Shown: positions 25,075 through 33,063 of the stretch, piece after piece
Layout: the number at the start of each line of letters is the position of its first letter
How positions within the stretch are numbered: position 1 is the stretch's first letter
Assembly: GCA_018241525.1 (NCBI GenBank)
Contig: JAFEDR010000010.1
Span: 721,364-785,363 of the forward strand
Source of the DNA: Pseudomonadota bacterium
GTDB taxonomy: Bacteria > Pseudomonadota > Gammaproteobacteria > Steroidobacterales > Steroidobacteraceae
DNA length: 64,000 bases
Direction of reading: 5' to 3'
Made by a program: the position numbers and the translations under genes
Notes under the pieces: model-generated
Told to the model about the DNA's origin: nothing
The model's input: only the letters and a program-made list of their open reading frames with translations
Database searches by the model: none

Positions 25075-25166
25075 TGGCGGAGAGGGTGGGATTCGAACCC
25101 ACGAATACCTGTGAGGGTATTACTGGAATTCCAGTCCAGCGCCTTCGACCACTCGGCCACCTCTCC
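25075..25166 (-). tRNA. tRNA-Ser (anticodon GGA)
   Basis: A 92-nt tRNA with encoded CCA. The acceptor GGAGAGG pairs with CCTCTCC, the D-arm contains GCCGAGTGGTCGAAGGCGC, the anticodon arm is CTGGA-CTGGAAT-TCCAG with anticodon GGA (reads UCC/UCU). The long variable arm and the T-arm GTGGGTTCGAATCCCAC are typical of class II tRNA-Ser. Confidence 0.97.
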
Positions 25167-25214
25167 GGCGGCTGCGAAGCCTAACCGGGGCTCCCCGCCG
25201 AGGCAATCGACTCG

Positions 25215-25496
25215 TCAGCCCTTGGTCGGCTTCGGCTTCGGCCGGTCGGGGTAGAAGCTCGGCGGCTGGTCGAGGCAGACGGCGCCCGGCGCGCGCGGCT
25301 TGGGCTCGCCGGCGTCGGGGATCTTGAGGGCGTTCTTGGTGTTGGCAGCCGGCAGCCCCTCGGCGGGCTTCAGCGCCGGCACGCTGCTCGCCTGGCCGTA
25401 GTGCTGCAGGTCCGTGCACGCGTCCTCGCGGGACAGGTGGCAGCCGGCGAGCACGGCCAGTGCCGCGATGGACAGAAGTCGGACGATCAGTGACAT
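25215..25496 (-). CDS. Small lipoprotein behind dapA (possible BamC N-terminal counterpart)
   Basis: A 93-residue protein with a lipoprotein signal peptide: hydrophobic stretch and lipobox LAVLAGC, so Cys19 is likely lipidated. The mature part is short, Pro/Lys-rich and probably unstructured, with VPALKPAEGLP and ALKIPDAGEPKP elements and CLDQPPSFYPDRP near the end. It overlaps the dapA stop by 10 nt. In E. coli the gene after dapA is bamC, whose unstructured N-terminus binds BamD. The spacing of Pro/Leu motifs is reminiscent of that region, but the folded BamC domains are absent. This link is inference. Confidence 0.65.
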   Translation of the reverse strand: MSLIVRLLSIAALAVLAGCHLSREDACTDLQHYGQASSVPALKPAEGLPAANTKNALKIPDAGEPKPRAPGAVCLDQPPSFYPDRPKPKPTKG

Positions 25497-26368
25497 GCAA
25501 CCCCCGCGGCGCGCAAGGCTTCGCGCACCGTGTGCTGGCCCGCCGCCGACAATGGCGTCAGCGGCAGGCGGATTCCGGAACCGATCCGGCCGAGGCGCTC
25601 GACCGCCCACTTGACCGGGATCGGGTTGGCTTCAACGAACAGGCCGCGATGCAACGGCTGCAGCGCGGCATCGAGCCCGCGGGCGCGCTCCGCATCGCCC
25701 GTCAGGGCCGCGTGCGTCATCTCGCGCATCGCCCGCGGCACCACGTTCGCGGTGACCGAGATCACCCCGCGCGCGCCTGCCAGGATCGACTCGGCCGCGA
25801 TCGGGTCGTCGCCCGACAGCAGCTCGAGCTCGGCTCCGCAGCGCTCTTGGAGCTCGGCGAGCCGCGCCAGGTTCCCGGTGGCCTCCTTGAGCGAAACGAT
25901 CCGCGGATGCCCGGCGAGGCGCGCCGCGGTCTCGGGCAGGAGGTCGACGCCCGTGCGCGAGGGCACGTTGTAAAGGATCACCGGCACGCTCGAGTCGTCG
26001 GCGATCGCGCTGAAGTGCTGGTACAGGCCTTCCTGCGTCGGCTTGTTGTAGTACGGGGTCACCACCAGCACCGCGTCGGCGCCGGCCTCGGCGAGCTCGC
26101 GCGTGCGCTCGATGCTGCGCGCGGTGTCGTTGGTGCCGCTGCCGGCGATCACCGGCACGCGGCCGCGCACGCGCGCCGCCGCACGGCGGGTGAGTTCGAC
26201 CGCCTCGCTGAGCGTCACGGTCGGCGACTCGCCGGTCGTGCCGCAGACCACGATGCCGTCGCTGCCCTCGGCGACGTGCCAGTCGAGCAGCGCTTCCCAG
26301 GCGGCGTAGTCGATGTCGCCGGCCGGCGTCATGGGCGTCACGATCGCGACAAGGCTGCCGGCGTACAT
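25487..26368 (-). CDS. dapA: 4-hydroxy-tetrahydrodipicolinate synthase
   Basis: A 293-residue (beta/alpha)8 aldolase that joins pyruvate and aspartate semialdehyde in lysine and diaminopimelate synthesis. Motifs: AIVTPMTPAGDIDY, GTTGESPTV (pyruvate binding), ILYNVPSRTG with the catalytic Tyr, and IVSLKEATGN with the Schiff-base Lys. ATG 26368 matches the family start. A TTGCAT-18-TACCAT promoter candidate lies just upstream. Divergent from gcvR, as in E. coli. Confidence 0.96.
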   Translation of the reverse strand: MYAGSLVAIVTPMTPAGDIDYAAWEALLDWHVAEGSDGIVVCGTTGESPTVTLSEAVELTRRAAARVRGRVPVIAGSGTNDTARSIERTRELAEAGADAVLVVTPYYNKPTQEGLYQHFSAIADDSSVPVILYNVPSRTGVDLLPETAARLAGHPRIVSLKEATGNLARLAELQERCGAELELLSGDDPIAAESILAGARGVISVTANVVPRAMREMTHAALTGDAERARGLDAALQPLHRGLFVEANPIPVKWAVERLGRIGSGIRLPLTPLSAAGQHTVREALRAAGVACH

Positions 26369-26395
26369 CAGGCTCTCGGGAACCGGGGGCCGGGC

Positions 26396-26425
26396 ATGGT
26401 ACTGAGGCGTCGCCGGGCGATGCAA
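26396..26425 (-). promoter_or_regulatory. Candidate sigma-70 promoter for dapA
   Basis: Reverse strand: TTGCAT (26420-26425), 18-nt spacer, TACCAT (26396-26401). Transcription would begin about 20 nt before the dapA ATG at 26368. This is among the few sites in the window with both hexamers recognisable. Confidence 0.45.
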
Positions 26426-26512
26426 GCCGCGGAAGCCCCGGCGGTTTCCCTCGGTGTGCCGGCGGAGGGTAAACTAGCCGTTCACCCGCCCTCCCCCGAG
26501 CCTTCCCCCCGG

Positions 26513-27043
26513 ATGAAGCAGCTGATCGCCCTGTCTGCCATTGGCAGCGACCGCACCGGCATGGTGCACGACCTGACCCGAGTGATCGCCGACTGCGGCG
26601 GGAACATCGTCGAAAGCCGGATGTCGGCCCTCGGCAGCGAGTTCGCCATCGCGCTGCTGATTTCCGGCAACTGGCACTCGCTCGCGAAGATCGAGACCGA
26701 GATCAAGAAGGTCGCCGAGTCCTCGGACATCGCGCTGCAGATGCGCCGCACCGAGCAGCGCGCGGTGCGCGGCGACATGCTGCCGTACTCGGTCGACATC
26801 GTCTGCCTCGACCAGTCGGGCATCGTCTCGAGCGTGTCGGGCTTCTTCTCGGCGCGCGGCATCGACATCGCCGAGCTCGACACCCGCAGCTATCCGGCGG
26901 CGCACACCGGCGCGCCGATGTTCTCGCTGCGGCTCGTGATCAACGTGCCGAGCCGCATCCACCTCGGCGTGCTGCGCGAGGAGTTCATGGACTTCTGCGA
27001 CCACCTGAACCTGGACGCGATCCTCGAGCCGGTCAAGAACTGA
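26513..27043 (+). CDS. gcvR: Glycine cleavage system regulator-like protein with two ACT domains
   Basis: A 176-residue GcvR-type protein. Two ACT domains: residues about 3-80 (LIALSAIGSDRTGMVHDLTRVI, GGNIVESRMSALG) and about 90-170 (YSVDIVCLDQSGIVSSVSGFF, GIDIAELDTRSY). In E. coli GcvR antagonises GcvA at the gcvTHP operon when glycine is scarce. The family also contains general amino-acid sensors. The order dapA-gcvR-bcp matches E. coli. A TAAACT box 38 nt upstream may be the -10. Confidence 0.88.
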   Translation: MKQLIALSAIGSDRTGMVHDLTRVIADCGGNIVESRMSALGSEFAIALLISGNWHSLAKIETEIKKVAESSDIALQMRRTEQRAVRGDMLPYSVDIVCLDQSGIVSSVSGFFSARGIDIAELDTRSYPAAHTGAPMFSLRLVINVPSRIHLGVLREEFMDFCDHLNLDAILEPVKN

Positions 27044-27060
27044 GCGCAGCGGGAACCGGC

Positions 27061-27525
27061 ATGGCGGCAGTGACGATCGGCAAGAAGGTGGCGGACTTCG
27101 GCGGCGACTCGACCGCCGGGCGCTGGCGGCTCAAGGACGCGGCCGGCAGCCGCCTGGTGCTGTACTTCTACCCGCGCGACAACACCTCCGGCTGCACCAA
27201 GGAAGGCGAGGCGTTCCGCGACCTCGCCGCGGAATTCCGCAAGGCCAAGACCCTGATCGTCGGCGTCTCGCCCGACACGGTGGCCTCGCACCTCAAGTTC
27301 AAGGAGAAGCACCGCTTCCCCTTCGAGCTGCTCGCCGACCCCGAGCGCGAGGTCTGCAAGGCCTTCGACGTGATCCAGATGAAGAGCCTGTACGGCCGCA
27401 AGTACCTCGGCGTCGAGCGCAGCACCTTCCTGATCGACGACAAGGGCGTGCTGCGGCAGGAGTGGCGCAAGGTGAAGATCGATGGTCATGCCGCGGCCGT
27501 GCTCGCGGCCGCCCGTGCCCTGTAG
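27061..27525 (+). CDS. bcp: Peroxiredoxin (BCP/PrxQ type)
   Basis: A 154-residue thiol peroxidase that reduces peroxides at the expense of thioredoxin. The peroxidatic Cys45 is in YPRDNTSGCTKEGEAFRDL. In E. coli BCP a resolving Cys lies five residues later; here that position is Glu50. Cys99, in ADPEREVCKAF, is kept. So the protein is either a 1-Cys enzyme or resolves through Cys99. It follows gcvR by 17 nt and precedes the PhoH-like gene directly. Confidence 0.92.
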   Translation: MAAVTIGKKVADFGGDSTAGRWRLKDAAGSRLVLYFYPRDNTSGCTKEGEAFRDLAAEFRKAKTLIVGVSPDTVASHLKFKEKHRFPFELLADPEREVCKAFDVIQMKSLYGRKYLGVERSTFLIDDKGVLRQEWRKVKIDGHAAAVLAAARAL

Positions 27526-28950
27526 GTGAACCCGACCATGCCCCGCAGCGCGCGCGCCAAGCGCCGGCTGTTCGTGCTCGACACGAACGTGCTGATGCAC
27601 GACCCGACGGCGATCTTTCGCTTCGAGGAACACGACATCTACATCCCGATGATCGTGCTCGAGGAGCTCGACGCGGGCAAGAAGGGGCTCTCCGAGTCGG
27701 CACGCAACGTGCGCCAGGTCAGCCGCTTCCTCGACGAGCTGATGCAGGGCGCGACTAAGGACGAGATCGACCGCGGCCTGGCGCTGCCCAACGCGCTGAA
27801 CGGCAGCGGCGGCAAGCGCCCGCCGGCCGGACGGCTGTTCTTCCAGACCAAGAACCTCGACGCCGGGCTGCCGGAGCTGCCGGGCCACGGCGCCGACAAC
27901 GCCATCCTCGGCCAGGCGCTCGCGCTCAAGCGCGCTCACCCGGATGCCGAGGTCACGCTGGTGTCGAAGGACATCAACCTGCGGATCAAGGCCGCGATCC
28001 TCGGCGTGCACGCCGAGGATTACTTCAGCGACCAGACGATCGAGGACGCGGACCTGCTCTACACCGGCACGCAGGCGCTGCCGGCGGACTTCTGGGAGCG
28101 GCACGGCGCCGACATGCAGTCGTGGAAGGAGCACGCCCGGACCTTCTACCGGCTGCGCGGCCCGGCGGTGCGCGAGTGGCACCCGAACCTGTTCCTCTAC
28201 GAGGACACGCCGAACGGCGTCGAGGCGACGGTGCGCAGCGTGCAGGGCGACGAGGCGGTGGTCGAGCTGGTGCACGACTTCCGCACCGAGCGCCACAACG
28301 TCTGGGGCGTGACGGCGCGCAATCGCGAGCAGAACTTCGCGCTCAACCTGCTGATGGACCCCGAGATCGACTTCGTGACGGTGCTCGGCCCCGCCGGCAC
28401 CGGCAAGACGCTGCTGACGCTCGCCGCGGGCCTGGCGCAGACCCTCGACAACCGTCGCTTCAACGAGATCATCATGACGAGGGTGACGATCCCGCTCGGC
28501 GAAGACATCGGCTTCCTCCCGGGTACCGAGGAGGAGAAGATGGAGCCGTGGATGGGCGCCCTGATGGACAACCTCGAGGTGCTGACCCAGGGCCAGGAGG
28601 GCGGCAACTGGGCGCGCGCCGCGACCAACGACCTGCTGCGCAGCCGGATCAAGATCCGCTCGCTGAACTTCATGCGCGGCCGCACCTTCCTGAGCCGGTT
28701 CCTGATCCTCGACGAGGCCCAGAACCTGACGCCGAAGCAGATGAAGGCCCTGGTGACCCGGGCGGGCCCGGGCACGAAGCTGATCTGCCTCGGCAACATC
28801 GCCCAGATCGACACCCCCTACCTGACCGAGACGACCTCCGGGCTCACCTACGTGGTGAACCGCTTCCGCGGCTGGGCACACTCGGGCCACGTGACGTTGG
28901 TCCGCGGCGAGCGCTCGCGCCTCGCCGACTTCGCCTCGGACAGCCTGTAG
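27526..28950 (+). CDS. PIN-domain PhoH-family ATPase
   Basis: A 474-residue protein of the PhoH2/YlaK kind. The N-terminal PIN nuclease domain (about 12-150) begins LFVLDTNVLMHDPTAI and has the acidic VLEELD and later VTLVSKDINLRIKA. The C-terminal PhoH ATPase (about 240-470) carries Walker A LGPAGTGKTLLTLAAG and Walker B FLILDEAQNLTPKQMK. PhoH2 proteins show RNA unwinding and cleavage activity in mycobacteria. GTG 27526 begins right after the bcp stop; ATG 27538 would remove four residues. Confidence 0.9.
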   Translation: MNPTMPRSARAKRRLFVLDTNVLMHDPTAIFRFEEHDIYIPMIVLEELDAGKKGLSESARNVRQVSRFLDELMQGATKDEIDRGLALPNALNGSGGKRPPAGRLFFQTKNLDAGLPELPGHGADNAILGQALALKRAHPDAEVTLVSKDINLRIKAAILGVHAEDYFSDQTIEDADLLYTGTQALPADFWERHGADMQSWKEHARTFYRLRGPAVREWHPNLFLYEDTPNGVEATVRSVQGDEAVVELVHDFRTERHNVWGVTARNREQNFALNLLMDPEIDFVTVLGPAGTGKTLLTLAAGLAQTLDNRRFNEIIMTRVTIPLGEDIGFLPGTEEEKMEPWMGALMDNLEVLTQGQEGGNWARAATNDLLRSRIKIRSLNFMRGRTFLSRFLILDEAQNLTPKQMKALVTRAGPGTKLICLGNIAQIDTPYLTETTSGLTYVVNRFRGWAHSGHVTLVRGERSRLADFASDSL

Positions 28951-29003
28951 GCGGGCCGCGGCCCCCGGAACCTCCACCCCCGGCCGCGGTCGTAACGAGC
29001 ACC

Positions 29004-30530
29004 ATGCGCACCCATCCCCTGCTCCGCCGCCTGCTGGTGACCGCCGCGGTCGCGGCCCTGGCCTCCGGCGCCGCGTTCGGCGCGGCCCCGGCCAGCCAGG
29101 AACTGCCGGACATCGGCACGCCGGTCGACTCGATCCTCACCAAGAGCGACGAGTACAAGCTCGGCGCGATGGTCATCCAGGGCCTGCGCGACCAGGGTCA
29201 GATCATCGACGACCCGGAGATCAACGAGTACATCCAGTCGGTCGGCGAGCGGCTCGCGAGCCACGCGCAGGAAGGCACGGTCAAGTTCACCTTCTACGTG
29301 GTCAAGGACCGCGGCATCAACGCCTTCGCGCTGCCCGGCGGCTTCGTCTGCGTCAACGCCGGGCTGCTGCTCGCGACCGCGAGCGAGAGTGAGCTCGCCG
29401 GCGTGCTGTCGCACGAGATCTCGCACGTCACGCAGCGTCACATCGCGCGCAGCATCCAGGACGCGAGCCGCGCGAGCCTCGCCTCGACCGCGGCGATGCT
29501 GGCGGCGATCGTGCTCGGCGCGGTCTCGGGCAACTCCAACGTCGGCATGGCCGGCGTGATGGTCGGCCAGGGCGCGGCACTGCAGCACCAGCTGAACTTC
29601 TCGCGCGAGAACGAGTACGAGGCCGACCGGGTCGGCATCGGCGTGATGGCGGCGACCGGCTACGACCCGAACGCGATGGCGAGCTTCTTCGAGACCCTCG
29701 AGCGCCGCATGGGCAGCGCCGGCCAGAACGCCAAGATCCTCGAGTTCCTGCAGACCCACCCGGTGACCAGCGGCCGCGTCGCCGAGGCCAAGGCGCGCGC
29801 CAGCAGCTACCCGATCGTGCGGCCGGTCGACACCACCGGCTATCGCCTCGCGCGCGAGCGCGTGCGGGTCATGACCTTCGGCCCCGAGGACAACCCGCGC
29901 GACGTGTACGCCGATGCCGCGAACGTCGACCTCGCGGTCGCGGACTACCGCTACTACGGGCGGGCGATCGCGCTGGTGCAGGCGAATGCGGCGGGCGAGG
30001 CCGTGCCGATCCTGCGCGACCTCGTGCAGCGGCACCCGGACACGATCGAGTACCACTCGGCGCTCGGCCAGGCGCTGCTCGCGGCCGGCAACGTCGAGGG
30101 CTCGCGCGAGGTGCTGGCCCGCGCCAAGGAGCTGTTCCCGCGCAACGTGCCGGTGACGGTGCGCTACGCCGACACGCTGATGCGCGCCGACGACCCGCGG
30201 CTCGCACACGCGGTGCTGCTCGACCTCTTCAACAACGTGCCGCCGACCCAGGCACAGGTGCGGCAGATCGCGCTCGCCGCGAGCGCGGCCGGCGAGGCCG
30301 CCGAGGCCAACTACTACATGGCCGAGTACCACGTCATGAGCGGCGACCTGACGCTCGCGATCGAGACGCTGCGGCTCGCGCTCGCGACGCCCAACGTCAC
30401 GCCGGTGCAGCGCAGCCGCTACAAGGCGCGCATCGACGAGCTGAAGGAGTACCTGCCGCCGCGGGCGCAGGCGGCGCTCGAGCGCGGCGAGCCGCTGCCG
30501 ATGCCGCCGCCGGACGGGCGACGCCTGTAG
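29004..30530 (+). CDS. BepA/YfgC-like periplasmic M48 metalloprotease with TPR domain
   Basis: A 508-residue protein. Signal peptide about 1-30. The M48 domain has HEISHVTQRHIARS (HEXXH zinc site) and the NEYEADRVGIGVM third-ligand helix. The C-terminal half (about 320-490) holds TPR repeats such as AVPILRDLVQRHPDTIEYHSALGQALL. E. coli BepA (487 residues) both assembles and degrades outer-membrane proteins such as LptD at the BAM complex. It lies 44 nt before mlaA, among envelope lipid genes. Confidence 0.9.
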   Translation: MRTHPLLRRLLVTAAVAALASGAAFGAAPASQELPDIGTPVDSILTKSDEYKLGAMVIQGLRDQGQIIDDPEINEYIQSVGERLASHAQEGTVKFTFYVVKDRGINAFALPGGFVCVNAGLLLATASESELAGVLSHEISHVTQRHIARSIQDASRASLASTAAMLAAIVLGAVSGNSNVGMAGVMVGQGAALQHQLNFSRENEYEADRVGIGVMAATGYDPNAMASFFETLERRMGSAGQNAKILEFLQTHPVTSGRVAEAKARASSYPIVRPVDTTGYRLARERVRVMTFGPEDNPRDVYADAANVDLAVADYRYYGRAIALVQANAAGEAVPILRDLVQRHPDTIEYHSALGQALLAAGNVEGSREVLARAKELFPRNVPVTVRYADTLMRADDPRLAHAVLLDLFNNVPPTQAQVRQIALAASAAGEAAEANYYMAEYHVMSGDLTLAIETLRLALATPNVTPVQRSRYKARIDELKEYLPPRAQAALERGEPLPMPPPDGRRL

Positions 30531-30545
30531 GCCGGGGCGGGCTGC

Positions 30546-30569
30546 TAGACTGGCCCTCCTGACAGGAGG
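30546..30569 (+). promoter_or_regulatory. -10-like box and hairpin covering the mlaA ribosome binding site
   Basis: TAGACT (30546-30551) is followed by CCTCC-TGACA-GGAGG (30555-30569). The right arm GGAGG is the Shine-Dalgarno of mlaA, five bases before its ATG. The hairpin would hide it, and a transcript starting near 30558 would lack part of the left arm. Translation may thus depend on which start site is used. Confidence 0.4.
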
Positions 30570-30574
30570 ACGCG

Positions 30575-31546
30575 ATGCCGCGCACCGCCCATCGGCCCAG
30601 CGGAAGGGCCGCCACCCACGTTGCCCTGCTGCTGATCGGCGCCGCGAGCGCCTGCCCCGCGGCGGCGGCCGAGCCGCCGAAGGACCCGTTCGAGCGCGTC
30701 AACCGCGCCACCTACGCCTTCAATGACGCGCTCGACCGGATGCTGGCGCGGCCGGCGGCCAAGGCCTACCGCGCGGTCGTGCCGCAGAAGGCGCGCGAGG
30801 TGGTCAGCAACTTCCTCGCCAACCTCGCCTACCCGACCGTCATCCTGAACGACGCGCTGCAGGCCAAGTTCCGCGACGCCGGCAGCGACACGCTGCGGCT
30901 GCTGACGAACACGGTGGTCGGCGTCGGCGGCCTGTTCGACCCGGCGACGCACTTCGGGCTCGCCGCGCACGACGAGGACTTCGGCCAGACGCTGGGCGTC
31001 TGGGGCGTGAAGACCGGCCCGTACCTGGTGCTGCCGTTCCTCGGCCCGTCGGACCTGCGCGACGGCCCGGCGCGGCTCGTCGACCACTTCACGTCGGGCG
31101 AGTACTACCTGCGCTACTCGAAGAACAAGACCGTGAGCGCGACCAGCACCGAGTACGCCCTGTTCGGGCTGCGCTTCCTCGGCATCCGCACCGAACTGCT
31201 GTCGACGGACGAGGCCTTGCGGCAGGCCTTCGACCCGTACGCGGTGATGCGCAACGCCTACCTCGCGCACCGCGAGTACCTGGTGCGCGACGGCAACCTG
31301 CCGGAGGAGACGTACGACGACCCGACCGGCGACAGCGGCGGCCGGCCCGTGGCGCCGCCGGCCGATGCCGCCGGCGCGGCGGTCGAGACCGCGGTCGCGG
31401 TACCCGCGGAAGCGCCGGCGGATCCGTCGCTCCCGGACGGGCGCGCGATCGATGCAGTAGCGCCCAGCGACGGGGCGCCCGGCGATGGCCTGCCGGCGCG
31501 GGCGCTGCCCGCGGCGGCGGGGCTCGAGGATCCGGCGCGGACCTGA
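30575..31546 (+). CDS. mlaA: MlaA (VacJ), outer-membrane phospholipid retrieval protein
   Basis: A 323-residue member of the MlaA family, longer than E. coli MlaA (251). Core motifs: DPFERVNRATYAFNDALDR, NFLANLAYPTVILNDALQ, TLGVWGVKTGPYLVLPFLGPSDLRDG and DPYAVMRNAYLAHREYLV. It removes misplaced phospholipids from the outer leaflet and hands them to MlaC. The Cys in ASACPAAAAEPP does not have a normal lipobox (no Leu/Val/Ile at -3), so signal peptidase I cleavage is also possible. An Ala/Pro/Asp-rich tail of about 70 residues is extra. It converges on mlaB with a 3-nt gap. Confidence 0.9.
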   Translation: MPRTAHRPSGRAATHVALLLIGAASACPAAAAEPPKDPFERVNRATYAFNDALDRMLARPAAKAYRAVVPQKAREVVSNFLANLAYPTVILNDALQAKFRDAGSDTLRLLTNTVVGVGGLFDPATHFGLAAHDEDFGQTLGVWGVKTGPYLVLPFLGPSDLRDGPARLVDHFTSGEYYLRYSKNKTVSATSTEYALFGLRFLGIRTELLSTDEALRQAFDPYAVMRNAYLAHREYLVRDGNLPEETYDDPTGDSGGRPVAPPADAAGAAVETAVAVPAEAPADPSLPDGRAIDAVAPSDGAPGDGLPARALPAAAGLEDPART

Positions 31547-31549
31547 CCG

Positions 31550-31858
31550 CTACGCGGTGGCGGCGGCTGACCCGAGCATCGCCTCGACGCCGCACACCCG
31601 CGCGAGCGCGGCGAGCGTGGCCGGCAATCCCGTGAAGCGCAGCGCCTGGTGCGACGCATGCGCCCGGCTGATCCAGGCGAGCAGCACCGCGAGGCCGGCA
31701 CTGTCGGCACCGGTGAGCCCGGCGAGGTCGACCTCGATCTTCGGCTGGCCGTGGAACTCCGCGTAGCCGCGCTCGAGCAGCGCGCGGGCGCTGCTCATGT
31801 CCGCGACCCCGCTCAGGCGGTAGCGGCCCTGCGAGCCCTCGAGGGTGAAGTCGCCCAT
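31550..31858 (-). CDS. mlaB: MlaB, STAS-domain subunit of the lipid transporter
   Basis: A 102-residue STAS protein that binds the MlaF ATPase and supports MlaFEDB activity on the cytoplasmic face. It has the STAS core: EVDLAGLTGADSAGLAVLLAWI (with the conserved Asp/Ser-Ala-Gly turn) and HQALRFTGLPATLAALARVCGV. Last gene of the mlaFEDCB operon, 5 nt after mlaC. Confidence 0.9.
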   Translation of the reverse strand: MGDFTLEGSQGRYRLSGVADMSSARALLERGYAEFHGQPKIEVDLAGLTGADSAGLAVLLAWISRAHASHQALRFTGLPATLAALARVCGVEAMLGSAAATA

Positions 31859-31863
31859 CGGTC

Positions 31864-32556
31864 TCAGTGCTTGCCGCTCGTGGCCGCCGACTTGTCGCCC
31901 GCGATCTGCACGTTGAGGCCGTCGTGCTCGAGCCGCGCGATCACGGCGTCGAGGCCCTTCTGGCTGACTTCCGCGCCGAGGTCGGTGCGGTAGTTCTTGA
32001 CGTACGAGATGCCCTCGATGATCACGTCGAAGGCCTTCCAGCCGGCCTCGGTCTTGCGCATCCGGTAGTCCACCGGCACCGAGGCACCGCTCGAGCGGGT
32101 CACCAGCGTGCGCACGGTCGCCTGCGTCGCCGCCGGGTCACCGCGGAACGGCAGCAGCTTGAGGCGGTCGGCGGTGAAGTCGGCGATCGCGCCGCCGTAG
32201 GTCTTGAGCAGCGCCCGGTACAGCGCCGCGACGAACCGCTTCTGCTGCTCCGGGGTCGCGCTGCGCCAGTTCTGGGCGAGCACGAGCTGCGCGGCGTAGT
32301 CGGTGTCGAAGTGCGGCAGCAGGATCGTATCCACCAGCGGGAAGGCCTTCTCGGAGTCCTTCTTGATCGCGGCGCGGTTGGAATCGAGCGCCTCGAACAG
32401 CTGCTTGGAGACGGTCTCCATGAGCTCCTGCGGCCCGAGCGTGGCGGTGGCGTCCTCGGCGCGCGCCGGCGTCGCGGGCGGCGCCACGGCGGCCAGCGCC
32501 GCGACGGCGGCCAGCAGGACGGCGGCAAGGCGGATCGACAGCGGGCGGGTGCTCAC
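31864..32556 (-). CDS. mlaC: MlaC, periplasmic phospholipid carrier
   Basis: A 230-residue protein with a signal peptide (cleavage likely after ARA near residue 33). Family marks are PQELMETVSKQLFEAL, HFDTDYAAQLVLAQNWRSATPEQQKRFVAALYRALLKTYG, and VPVDYRMRKTEAGWKAFDVIIEGISYVKNYR. It ferries phospholipid between MlaA at the outer membrane and MlaD at the inner membrane. Its ATG overlaps the mlaD stop by 4 nt. Confidence 0.94.
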   Translation of the reverse strand: MSTRPLSIRLAAVLLAAVAALAAVAPPATPARAEDATATLGPQELMETVSKQLFEALDSNRAAIKKDSEKAFPLVDTILLPHFDTDYAAQLVLAQNWRSATPEQQKRFVAALYRALLKTYGGAIADFTADRLKLLPFRGDPAATQATVRTLVTRSSGASVPVDYRMRKTEAGWKAFDVIIEGISYVKNYRTDLGAEVSQKGLDAVIARLEHDGLNVQIAGDKSAATSGKH

Positions 32557-33047
32557 TTGCTGGCTCCTTCACTCTTCTTGGCATCCCCCTGCGCGGCCTT
32601 GTCGAACAGGAACTTGCTGATCAGGTTCTCGAGCACGACGGCCGACTGGGTCAACTCGATTTGATCGCCGTCCTTGAAATAAGTTTCCGAGCCGCCCGGG
32701 CTCAGGCCGACGTACTGGCCGCCGAGCAGGCCGGCCGTGTAGATCGCGACGTCGCTGTCGTTCGGCACGCGGTCGTAGCGGCTCTGGATCGCGAGGCGCG
32801 CGACCGCCTTGTAGGTCTTGATGTCGTAGTCGATCGACTCGACCCGCCCGACCGTGACGCCGCCGATCGAGACCGGCGCGCCGACCTTGAGCCCGCCGAC
32901 GTTGTCGAAGCGCGCGGTCAGGTGGTAGTTCTGCTCGTGGAACACGAGGCCGCGGTTCGTGATCTGCGTGATCATGAAGAACAGCGACGCGAAGCCGAGC
33001 AGCACGAACAACCCGGTGCTCAGCTCGATGGCCCTGGCCTGTCTCAT
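32553..33047 (-). CDS. mlaD: MlaD, MCE-domain subunit
   Basis: A 164-residue protein anchored by one N-terminal helix (about 8-28), with a single MCE domain (about 38-118: YHLTARFDNVGGLKVGAPVSIGGVTVGRVESI) and a helical tail. MCE rings form the periplasmic channel for lipids on MlaFEDB. The end has an Asp/Lys-rich segment. It lies 16 nt after mlaE. Confidence 0.94.
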   Translation of the reverse strand: MRQARAIELSTGLFVLLGFASLFFMITQITNRGLVFHEQNYHLTARFDNVGGLKVGAPVSIGGVTVGRVESIDYDIKTYKAVARLAIQSRYDRVPNDSDVAIYTAGLLGGQYVGLSPGGSETYFKDGDQIELTQSAVVLENLISKFLFDKAAQGDAKKSEGASK

Positions 33048-33063
33048 CGGAACTCTCCTCCGC

